DNA of 64,000 nt from Posidonia oceanica. Its lineage: Eukaryota; Streptophyta; Magnoliopsida; Alismatales; Posidoniaceae. Positions 12,036 to 22,800 of the stretch are shown here, in pieces. Positions within the stretch are counted from its first letter, which is position 1. Each line of letters begins with the position of its first letter. A program made the position numbers and the translations under genes. The notes below the pieces were generated by a model, which saw nothing but the letters and a program-made list of their open reading frames with translations, was not told where the DNA came from and did no database searches. The DNA lies in contig JAZBRS010000026.1 of assembly GCA_037176725.1 (NCBI GenBank), positions 106,375,501 to 106,439,500 on the forward strand, given 5' to 3'.

Positions 12036-12860
12036 TTACTGTAAACGCCCGAGCAGGCCTCGAACCTCCTTTTCTGTTCTGGGGGGTGGCATGTCCACGA
12101 TGGCTTTTGCTTTCATTGGGTCCACCTCAATCCCCCTTTGGCTAACAATGTAGCCGAGCAGTTTGCCAGAAGACACCCCGAATACACACTTGTTGGGGTT
12201 CAGGCGCAACTTGTACTTCCGTAGACGGCCAAAAAGCTTTTTTAGACAAGCAAGATGATCTTTAGGCTCTCTGGTTTTAGCAATCATGTCGTCTACATAG
12301 ACCTCCACTTCTTGGTGCATGAGGTCGTGGAACAGTGCAGTCATGGCCCTCTGATAGGTTACACCAGCATTCTTCAGACCGAACGGCATGACTTGGTAGC
12401 AGAAGACTCCCCAAGGGGTGATGAATGAAGTCTTTTCCATGTCTTCTTCTGCCATCTTAATCTGATTATATCCGGAAAAGCTGTCCATGAAGGAAAGCAT
12501 TTTGTGGCCCGCTGTATTGTCGACTAGGACGTCAATGTGAGGCAATGGGAAGTCGTCCTTGGGACTTGCCTTGTTCAGGCCCTTATAGTCGATGCAGATC
12601 CGGACTCGGCCATCTTTCTTGGGCACAGGTACAATGTTTGCCAGCCACTCAGGATAAAGGACGACCTTGAGGAAATTGACTCTGAGCTGCTTCATTATCT
12701 CTTCTTTGATCATGAGCAGCCACTGTGGTCGCCATCTTCTTAGCTTCTGCTTCACTGGTTTGGCGTCCGGGTTCAAGGGCAGATTGTGCACCACTATCTC
12801 TATGTCAAGGCCAACCATATCCTCATAACTCCAGGCGAAGACATCCGCATATTCTTTCAA
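12036..12860 (-). pseudogene. Reverse transcriptase domain, Ogre copy 1
   Basis: The 274-codon frame has the Ty3/gypsy motifs in order: IVPVPKKDGRVRICIDYKGLNKASPKDDFPLP, FMDSFSGYNQIKM, TPWGVFCYQVMPFGLKNAGVTYQRAM, the catalytic YVDD (near 12290-12305), then LRLNPNKCVFGV and GYIVSQRGIEVDP. It would copy element RNA into cDNA primed by tRNA-Arg. The frame continues from the protease linker across a TAG at 12897-12899 and ends at a TAA at 12036-12038, where copy 2 has a Tyr codon. The catalytic residues are intact; the flanking stops make the gene a relic. Confidence 0.93.
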
Positions 12861-12896
12861 GAATGCGATGAACTCTGCTCGAGCCTGGGAGGACAG

Positions 12897-15782
12897 CTAG
12901 GCACTAATACGAACTTCTCTGACTTCCTCAGCTGTGCCGATGTTGACAACCTCTGTTTCTTCTTCAACATGGAGGTTGGGGCCTTCTGGGTCGTCGTTAC
13001 AGGGCCGGAACTCGGGCAATGGTTCGTCAGTCTCATCCATGCCCGTATCGTCCTCCTCTCCATAAGCAATAAGTTTCGAGAGGATCTCTTTCTCAAAAGA
13101 AGGATTTGTGATGTTGAAAGAGTGTATATGTTCCGCTGCCTGGCCCTGGTGACGCTTCAGGATGGTCACGCTCACTCGAGTATTCTTGTAGCCTCGGTGC
13201 GCGACCTTTGTCCTGGCAACTTCTTCTGTTTGCTCTGGCATGACCGATTCTGCTGACTGCTCTGCTGATTTTGTTGAGGGCTCTGCTGATTCTGCTACTG
13301 ACACTGCTGATGGCCCTGCTACTGAGGCTGCTGGTGATTCTGCTGCTGATTCTATTTTTGGCTCTGTTGCTGCTGCTGTTTGTACTACTAGTGCCTCCTC
13401 CTCTGAGTCTTCTAGTGTGCTTGTGGAGGGTATGCCGGACCGGCGGCTGATCTGGGCATTGCCGCTCGCTATGCTCCCCCAGTGAGGCATGTGTTGCATA
13501 AACCACCTAGACCCGCCTTCTGGTTGGAGAGTGATGAGTTCATCTGGTTTAGGGGAGTCCGGTACTGCCGAGTCTTCTTCCAGGACCATGATAAAGGCAT
13601 GGTCATCTTGCAGGGGAGGGTCCGTAACCACGGCTTTCCCTTTCCTTTCTGCTGCTCGATGCTCTGCCAGGTCTTGAGTTATCGACTTGAGTTGTTCTTT
13701 ATAAAGTAGCTCTAAGTCAGACATCCATGAATCGACCTGGGCTTCTATCGCCACTCCTTCCTCCTCGTCTGAGGGTGAGTCGACGTAGTAGGCACCGGGG
13801 GCCTGCGGCACTGGCCCGGCTGCAAGACGGGTCGCTGCCCTTGGAATTTGCATGGTCTGGCTCACGGGCACGCCTGATAGCGGCAACTTTGGCATGGGGG
13901 ATCCAAACAAACTGATCAGTGGGGCCACAGATGGGTATGCTGCCAGGGTCACTGTTGCAGGTGGAGGGCAGGCAGAGGTGCTCTTCTGAGGGCTCAAGGG
14001 CTGGGAGACTGTGGTGCTCAGTTGATCCTCTGCGTCCGGTGGTGACTGTGAAAGTGCGGCTTCTGACGCCATGGGGGCCTGCCATGAGAGTTGCTGCTTT
14101 GCGTCAGGAAGATGCGAAGCGGACTGCGCCGACTGCATTCTCAGTGATGCGGCCGCTGGAGTGGGCTGAGTCGCGCTGCTGACTGAATTGATCGGCTGTC
14201 CCTCCAGAGAGAATGACAGTGGCACTGGTGCGACTGCGACCGCAGGTAGCCTACCTGATTCTGCCAGAAGGAGTGTCTCTAGTTTCTGTACCGCTGCTGC
14301 CTGTACTTGTAATGCGGATGTGGCTGCAAAAGTGTGAGAGCTTGCCAGTTCTGCCACAGAGCCTGCTGAGTTGTCTGCTATATCTGCTAGAGGGAGAGCC
14401 GGACAGACTGACCGTGGTGCCTCTGTGCTGATCAGAGCCTTGCTGCCAGTTGGGACTGCCTCTACTGCGCCAGACTGCTCCTCATCCGAGTAATAGTCCT
14501 CAATGCAGACCCAGTCTTCTGCCGGCACCACGGCTTGATCATTGGTCGATCCCAGAACCCCTACACTGGTGAAGTTAGTGAGATCTCTGGGGATGGCTGG
14601 CTCTTGATCCTTGAGCTGAAGGCAGTGATCTTCGTTGAGCTTGGGTTCGTAACCGAGGCCTTCAGATTTCCTCCGCTCCATCGCTGCGATCGGCTCTGCG
14701 ATCCCCTGGCCGTGACGCCCGAGCGGTGTACCCTTTATGTAACCCCACCTGTGACATACATTCTCGACCATTCGGAAGGGGTTGCTGTGAACGGCCAAGG
14801 AGTTGACACGTTCAAGATCAGGAATGAAGTTAACCGGCTCGCACCGATTAACACGATATAGAGCTTCAGAAGTCTCGGGGTCAAACGGGATAACTTGTGA
14901 AGACACGGGGGAGACTGCTTCGATCCGCTCCTTCTCAAAGTTCTCCACCATGACGACAATGACATCATCGCCACGACGGTACTTTATCATCCGATGGAGG
15001 GTCGAGGGAAGGACCTGATGCTTGTGGAGCCAAGGGCGCCCAAGCAGAAGATTGAAATTCGGCTTCAAGTCGACGACATAGAATTCTACATCGAAAACGA
15101 CCGGGCCAATAGCAAGGGAAATAATCAGGATCCCTAGAGCGTCATGGTGGGTGTTGTCAAAAGCTGTCATTCCCTTCACGGCTGGCGTGATGTCCTCGGC
15201 TTTGAATCCGAGCTTGGTTGCAGTACGCAAGGGGCAGACGTTAAGGCCTGACCCATTATCAACCAGCATTAGGGGAATGCGAAAGTTTTTGAACTGAACC
15301 GTGACGAACAGGGGTTGATTGTGATTAATCCCTGCCGGAGGCAACTCATCGCTTGTAAAAGAGATGACTTGGGGCTCCGCAATCATCCCTACCATGCTCT
15401 CCAAGGCCGAAGGCTCAATAGATTGGGACACATGGGCGGCTTGGAACACGCGAAGAAAAGCTTCGCGGTGTTCGGCAGAGGTGTGGATCAGGTCCCAGAT
15501 GGATATGTCGGCTTTAACCTTTTTGAGTTGGGAGGTTATGTCTGCCTTGGGTAGGTTTTTCTTGGCAGCAGGAGGGGTAGTTTTGGCAAGCTCTAGAGGG
15601 GTGGTCATGGGGGATTGGATTACTATAGGTTGGGCAGGGATTTGGCTCGCTACAAGTAGATTAGAGGCCGGATCTGCTATGGGCTGGCTAGAGGGTGGGG
15701 GCATAGCAAGTTTAGGGTGATTTGGCTTAATTGCCGGTGTTGGGGCCTGTAGATCCTCCCCGATCACGTTACTTCCGCACAC
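12897..15782 (-). pseudogene. Aspartic protease, G-patch and long linker, Ogre copy 1
   Basis: This is a 961-codon frame. The protease active site is VDNGSGLNVCP near residue 175 (about 15250). A glycine-rich G-patch-like motif (RWGYIKGTPLGRHGQGIAEP ... GLGYEP) follows near residues 335-375; G-patch domains bind RNA or splicing helicases and occur in some retroelement proteases. The remaining 580 or so residues are a low-complexity Ala/Ser/Pro/Gln/Glu linker with repeated SAESV-like phrases, leading to reverse transcriptase. In Ogre elements an intron is known between protease and reverse transcriptase, and the linker may correspond to it. The frame overlaps the gag end in another frame and closes at a TAG at 12897-12899 where copy 2 has CAG. 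Confidence 0.88.
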
Positions 15783-18630
15783 ATTTCTGTGGCGTAGCTG
15801 TAAGGGACGTGATGGGTGTCCAAGGTTAAGTCAATAACCACAGGAGCACGTGCTGTGAGCACAGGAGGGGTTACAGGGGGACCTACTGGGTATTGAGGTC
15901 TACCTAGAGGGTATGGTTGTTGGGGTGGGAAGGCTGGGGCAAGTTGAGGTCTGCCTAGAAGGTGTATAGAGGGTCCTAGCTGAGGTTGCCCTAAGAGGTG
16001 GACGGGGGATCTAGGCTGGGCCCTAGCTAGGAGGTGTACAGGGGATCTAGGCTGGGGAAGCACAGCGGGGGGCGCGAAGGGACGCTCCGGCCTGGCACGC
16101 GGTCGGATCATGTGAACTCTCGACTCGGAGCCGGCAACTGCCGCAAGATAGAGATTTACAGGGAAAGACTCAGAAATATCAGAAATAAGATCAGAAGGGT
16201 CTACCACAGAGGTAGTAGGCCTAGAAGGGAAGACAGAGTGAATGCCTGAGTTTCCAGCCCCTGCCGAATAAGTGTGCTCCGGTAGGGGTTGGTGGATGAT
16301 GCCAGAATGAGGGGGAACAGCTGAATGTGCAGATGCATGAGTGTGTGCTTGAGTGGATGCCTGGTGCGTGTCAATCACAATCGTTTCCGATTCAATTAGG
16401 TCCTGAATTGCGTTCCGCAGGGAGTAGCAGTTGTCCGTCGAGTGCCCGACACTTCGATGGAAATTGCAAAAGAAGTTCGCCTTAAACCAAAGCGGCAAAG
16501 GATTTGGAGGCGGGCGAACCTCCGGGAACTTCAGGAGAGATGCAACCTTAGGCAAGATGACCGTGAGCGGTTCCACCAGTGGGGCGAATTTCCGCTTCTC
16601 AATGGGTGGCCTTCTTTGCCTCTGGTATGAGCCTTGCTGAACTGGTGCGACAGGGTAGACCGGTCTAGCGGTGGTTGTGATTTGTGGTGTGGGTGGATTC
16701 CTAGGTGCAGGAGCGTACACCATCTGAGCTGGGGCAGGCCGGGATGGCAAGTGAACAGGCACAGCAGGGGAGTCGACGAACGCAACAGCGATTTTCCGCG
16801 AGTCTTTCCTCTTCGGGCGGTTGTTGCTGCTGCCGCTATTGTTGTTGTTGGAGGTGCTGCTGTTGGCACTGTTACTGCTGATCACGACCTGCTTAGCGAA
16901 CACAAAGAGAGCCGGGAAGTTGCCACTCCGCAGAGAACTCTCAACGCGTGCTCCAGCTCTGATGAGTGCTGCAAAAGTAGTGACTGGTTGGATGCTAAGC
17001 AGAGCTCCAAGAGATGGCTGTGCCCCTTTGATGACGATCTCAATAGACTCCTCGTCAGAGGGTCTATCTCGAACCTAAGAGGCAAGGGCGCGCCAGCGGT
17101 CGACGTACTCCCCGAACGGCTTGCCGGAATTCTGCTTAATTGCGATCAAGTCCGCCCGCTTTGGGACTAGATCAAGGTTGAAGGAGTACTGTTCCAGGAA
17201 CGCCTGACTGAGGTCGTTCCAAGTCTTAATGGCTGACATATCAAGCGATGTGAACCACTTGGGTGCCGGCCCGGTCAAGCTCTTCTGAACAGGCGGATTA
17301 GCAACCTCTCGTCAGCCTGGAGATGAGCGAGATCACCGCAATATGCCTTCAGGTGTGCCACGGGGCAGCCCCTACCATTGTATTTCTCGAAGTCCGGGAT
17401 TTTGAACTTCAGAGGGAGTACCGCCTCTGGAAAGCAGCAGAGGTCCCGAAATTGGTAGGTCTGGTGCTCAGTACCTTGCACTAGTCGTAGTGGCTTCTCC
17501 AAGACGTCCATCCGGTTGTTGATGGGGTCCGGATTTGCTGCTATAGGAGATGGATCAGCAGGGGTAGTGAGCACATACGCCGAATGGGTCGCACCTAAGT
17601 GCTCCTCCGGATCTACCAGAGCGTCGCCTGGTGGAGCAACGGGATGGCCGGCGTATCCGTGCTGGGGAACTGTGTATGCAGGGGTGTATGCAGGATGCTG
17701 GGTTTGATGCAAAGGAGAAGGGTAGGTGCCATGCTGTGCTGTGGGAGGGGTAGGATGCTGGAGCACTAGTTGCTGTACAGGTGGGGTACCAGACAGCGAG
17801 CCAGTGAGGTACTGGGCTCCAGCCGGTCCAAAGGACTGACCACCAGGGGGAAGAGGAGCATGCTGTGCTAAGTGTTGTGCAGAAGGAGGCGGTAAACGGG
17901 CCCCCATCGTCGGAACCGTGAGTAGTTGAGACGATGGTCGAGGCGGAGGTGTAGAGGTAGATGCATGAAATGCAGGAACTGGCCTCAAAGGAACCTCAGG
18001 AACGACAGGAGCACAGGGAGGACGAACCGATAGAGCCATGCCCTGCAGTCTCTGGGTAAGCTCCATCAGGTGCTGGTACTGCGCCTCAGGCGTCTCGGCA
18101 GCGGGAACGCTGAAGTGCAGTGCCGGCGAAGGTTGAGAAGCGAATGGCACGGACACAGACTGTCTGGGAGGAATAGGTTCTACAGAAAAAGTCGCAGCAG
18201 CGGTAGGAGGGATGTCAAAGGCGACGTATCCCTGGGACGGAGGGGGCAATGGCATCTCCGAAGCACGAGTAACGGTCATCAAGATAGACTCGGCGACCGG
18301 ATCCGGAGGGAGAGATGCTTGCCATTGTCCCGGAACATACTGAGATCCTAGAGGCGTCAGGGGAGGAAATCCTGGCGTCGAAGGGGGAACGAAAGGGACA
18401 GAAGGAGCAACCGAAGGGGCCGGAATGGAAACACCCTCCGTGACAGGAGTAAAGAGAGGCTCACTGACGTACTGGGCCATTGCTGACCTAGAGCGCGTGA
18501 GAATAGGGCTGCGACGGGGATGAAAAGGGTGATTCCTAACAGGAGTTATCGTCGCAAGTGCGGATAGCTCAGAAGGGGAATGATCACGAATAAGGTCGCA
18601 ATAGGGGTGCCAGAAAGGGTCGGTACTCAA
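15764..18630 (-). pseudogene. gag polyprotein, Ogre copy 1, broken
   Basis: It would form the virus-like particle. The first frame (18630-17275) is Pro/Gln-rich; its first ATG is at 18478-18480 and sequence upstream uses only alternative starts. A frameshift near 17280 leads to the capsid core (LTGPAPKWFTSLD, TWNDLSQAFLEQYSFN) at 17278-17075, closed by TAG at 17075-17077, a CAG in copy 2. The third frame (16903-15764) carries an Asn/Ser run, a basic stretch and a zinc knuckle CNFHRSVGHSTDNC (about 16468). The spacing is CX2HX4HX4C, with His in place of the usual second Cys. Copy 2 has the same variant. Confidence 0.88.
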
Positions 18631-18639
18631 GCTCCAGCA

Positions 18640-19788
18640 GGGGGAACTCGCTTACCGATCACTGTTGACACAAATAGAAGGAAACAGGAATTAGAAACTG
18701 AAAGACAGATGCAAATGAGTTAAGTTAGATGGCATGAATGATATGTATGCTTTCTAGTATGCCCCCTTACCTACCTAGTGTATCTTAGCAGGTGATCTAC
18801 TTCGGGTATCCCTAGGTGTACGGGTCACCGACTCAGGTCAGAAAAGTGGGTTCCTTGCCTAACTCCTGGCCCAGAGCTCAGGTAATGACAGGGTGGTGCG
18901 TTGGTGGCCTCAACCCCGCCGAGGCGTGGGTAGTACCCTCTACTAACACCGACATGACCTCTGAACAAAGGGGGGACAGACCGTCTGACTTGCGCCATGC
19001 CCAAAGCAGTGGAACAAAAGGTTGGGACTATCCTTCGCAGACTAATAGGTGGACTAAGATGAGAAGATGCATGCCCTATATGATGCTTATGCAAATGATT
19101 AAAGTCTTTTATCTTGCGCATTTTATTAACCCAAGGGGGTGAAGGATTGTTTGAAGTCTCTAGTTGCTCCTAGAAGTTCTTTTTACTTGCCATTTTTAGT
19201 TAACCACGGGGAGAGCAAACAAGTCTCTACTATCCTAGGCATGGCATGTGTTAAAGGGAAGAAAATCAAACAAATATGGCAGGCAAACAACATACAACAC
19301 AACAAAAGGCAAGTGCATGGCATGTGCGGGTGTTTGTGAGCATGATAGTGAAGAGAAAGCGTTCATCATGTCAAAAGGCATATAAGCAGGGTATGTGCGT
19401 GCGTAGTGACATAGCAAATGTGTAAAAGAAAGCATTCATCATTCAAAAGCATGCATCGTTGCCAAACAAGTATGTAGACATGCATCGTGCAAGAAATGAA
19501 GCAATAATAAGCAAGCAAGATAAGGAAAGTAAAGACAGGTAAGCCGTAAAGCAAGTAAGAGCAGAAGCAAGGAAATAAGTAAGTAAACAAGCAACAGAGG
19601 CATAGCAAAGCAAAATAGGGCACAAACCAAGGCAAAGGAGGTGCAAAACCTAAGCAGAGTAGCCACGTGGCGACTCGCTAGGAGTTTGCACAGAAAAGCG
19701 ACCAAAACAGGCAAAGAGGCAAGCAAAGGCAAGCAGAACTGCGAAAGCGGCGAGCGAAAAGCCAGAAATGAAAGCCAGAGTCTAGTTT
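18640..19788 (-). other. 5' leader of Ogre copy 1
   Basis: This is the untranslated region between the primer-binding site and gag. I see no ORF of substance. The corresponding region of copy 2 (36520-37687) is closely similar throughout, so it is a conserved part of the family. A GTAAGC motif just upstream of gag could be a splice donor, but I cannot show that it is used. Confidence 0.65.
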
Positions 19789-19805
19789 CCCCAGCGGAGT
19801 CGCCA
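19789..19805 (-). other. Primer-binding site, tRNA-Arg type, Ogre copy 1
   Basis: The plus strand reads CCCCAGCGGAGTCGCCA, identical to the 3' end (with CCA) of a plant tRNA-Arg(ACG) as I know it. One nucleotide separates it from the LTR at 19807. This fixes orientation (minus) and marks 19807-25771 as a 5' LTR. A tRNA-Arg primer is usual for Ogre elements. Confidence 0.92.
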
Positions 19806-19806
19806 C

Positions 19807-22800
19807 TGTAGTAATTCCAATCGGAATCAGGCTTACTATTAGCGGCTAAGTTCGAGGAGGAGGGCTCAACTCGAAAACACTTAAAACAGAGGAGAAAGGA
19901 TACGAAAAGGGGAAGATAAGACAATTCAGAGTCGCCATCGTGTCTATTATCGGGAGATAAGGAAAACCGGAGGAGATGCATGAATTAACACGCAAAACCA
20001 AGCAAGAAATGCATTGCAAACCAATACAAAGGAAAACAAATGCAAATGAATGCAAATGAGATGACTCATGCCTAGGATAAGGGCAATATGGTCATTACGA
20101 GCCAAAAGACTAGGCAAGGACTCCTGTTACGTGCGGGGAAGGTGTTAGGCACCCCCGACACGCCCAAGAATCGGTCTTTCTAGGCTTACGCTCGCATACG
20201 CAGGGAAATGCAGGTTTGAATGCCTAAATGCCAACGAATGCCTGAATGAATGCTTAAAGGTGTGCTCTAAGTGGTGGGATGCAATGTAGGAAAGTAAACG
20301 TGCAGTCTAAGTGCTCAGCAACGCTGTCTGTGTTCCGAACCGGGCGAAAACTGGCTCGTGAGAACTCCAGGCAGTAGACATCACTGTCTTATATGCAAAT
20401 GCCAGTGAAAAAGCAAAACGACGGTAAAAACCAAGCAATGCAGGCGACATGCAAAGGAAACGGCATAAGACACGCGAAACAGTGCGAAAAGCGGAAGCGG
20501 CACGCAAAACGGTGCAAGAAAACAAGACCGGCACGCAAAACAATGCGAGAAGGCAAAGCGGCACGCGAAACGGTGCCAAAGACAGAGCGGGCACGCGAAA
20601 CGGTGTCAAAAGCAAAGCGGGCACGCAAAACGGTGCCAAAGACAGAGCGGACACGCGAAACGGTGCCAAAGACAGAGCGGGCACCCGAAACGGTGCCAAA
20701 AGCAAAGCGGGCATGCAGAACGGTGCCAAAGGCAAAGCCGGCACGCGAAACGGTGCCAAAAGCAAAGCGGGCACGCAAAACGGTGCCAAAGACAGAGCGG
20801 ACACGCGAAACGGTGCCAAAAGCAAAGCGGGCACGCAAAACGGTGCCAAAGACAGAGCGGACACGCGAAACGGTGCCAAAAGCAAAGCGGGCACGCAAAA
20901 CGGTGCCAAAGACAGAGCGGACACGCGAAACGGTGCCAAAAGCAAAGCGGGCACGCAAAACGGTGCCAAAGACAGAGCGGGCACGCAAAACGGTGCCAAA
21001 GACAGAGTGGGCACGCGAAATGGTGCCAAAAGCAAAGCGGGCACGCAAAACGGTGCCAAAAGCAAAGCGGGCACGCAAAACGATGCCAAAGACAGAGCAG
21101 GCACGCGAAACGGTGCCAAAGACGGAGCGGGCACTCGAAACGGTGTCAAAAGCAAAGCGAGCACGCAAAACGGTGCCAAGGAAGAGGCGGGCACGCAAAA
21201 TGGTGCCAAAAACGGCGAAATAAAACATCGATGAAGCCGTGCAGATGCAAATGCAAAGAGAGAGGACAAGAGAAGCGAAAGGAGAAGCAAACAGTGCGTG
21301 TGTAAGAACAGACACTGTTTAAGGGCCACACAGTGTAGGTGTGAAGACCTACAATGGGGAAGATAAGCAAGTGGAAGGATCACCACCATTCTGTAACTGT
21401 TTCCCACTAAACCGTCCTACGATATTTCTCGCACGCTGCCCAAAACTCGCAGTGTGATCAGATCATGGGAAAGGGGGAAGAAAGTTGCAATTAGTGGTGA
21501 ATACAGGGGAAACACAACACAAAGCACTTGGGAATACGCGAAAAAGGGAGCAGAGCTGATAGACAAGAAGAGGAAGTCCTATTCTACATGTTCGAGGAAA
21601 GAGAAAGCGAAAACTATGCATGCAATGCAAATGGTGTGCAAATGAATGCTGTGCAGGGGTTCAGGAGGACTTACCTGGGAAATCTGAAGCCTAATCTGAG
21701 ATCTGCTTCGTCCATGCTGAAGAGTGCTCCGCCGGGGTCGTCCAGGTAGCTTGGTTGAGAAGATCCAACGGCCGGATCGGAAGATATCCCAGCTTCAAGG
21801 CAGAGGGGCCAGAACAGGGGAGGAGAATGGATCTAGGTGTACAGGAGGTCCTAGGGGTGTGCAAAACAGGTCCTCCCCTGTGAATGGGAGCTAAGAGTGT
21901 TTAAGTGTGTGTAAGGAATGCCAAAATGCAAGAATGCATGAGTGCAATGCGTGCAAAGTGCAAGAAAAGACCTAAGGATGATTTTTTCAGAAAATTGGGG
22001 ACTTAAATGCAATTTTTGAAAGAATAGGGGTCTAAATGCAAAGAATTTGAAAAGTTCGGGGCTTTTTATGCAGGGTTTTTGGAAATTGAGGGGTCTAAGT
22101 GTGATTTTGCAAGATGCAGGGTTTAAAATGCTATCTAATAAGGTAAACGTGCATTGGAATGAGCTTTGCAATCATATGGAGGGTCTATATGCAATTTTAA
22201 AACGTGCAGGAGTTGAAATGCAATTTTTGTAGGAAAAACGCAAGCTAAATGCATGCTATGCATGGTGCAGAGGACCTATGTGTAAAATCAGGCAATAAGG
22301 GCCAAGAATGCAAATGCAGTAAATGAAGGATGAAGACAGAATGCTTGATAACAGATCAGAAGACCATGTTGCAAATAATGCAAAGATCAGGACTTAACAG
22401 CAATTTAATAAGATAACAGCAAGCATTTAAATGGCATTTAACAACTGAAGGACCTAATTGCAAAAATAAAAACATGCTGGGGCAGATAGCAAAGCATAGT
22501 AAGCCATGTTGAACCAAGATTGGACTGATATGCAAATAAGGCAACTTACTGGACTAGATTTAAAGTAGTACAACTAGGATCACAACAACAGAGGACCATC
22601 ATGCAATAAAAGAAACATGCAGGACTTTAATTAAAAGGCAACTAAAGAACATGAACTGTATGTGGATGAAAGTGCAAATAGGCAGGATTATAGGTTTTAA
22701 TTGCAATTCAATAAGATTTTAAATCAGAATTAAACAAGTCTTAAACTGATCTGGACCTAAATGCGATATTAAAAACTTATCATGACATGAATGCAATGTA

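Noticed and set aside
20307..21407. Long open frames on both strands (up to 366 codons)
   Set aside because: They are translations of a 30-bp tandem repeat that lacks stops in several frames. The peptides are simple repeats and lie inside an LTR.
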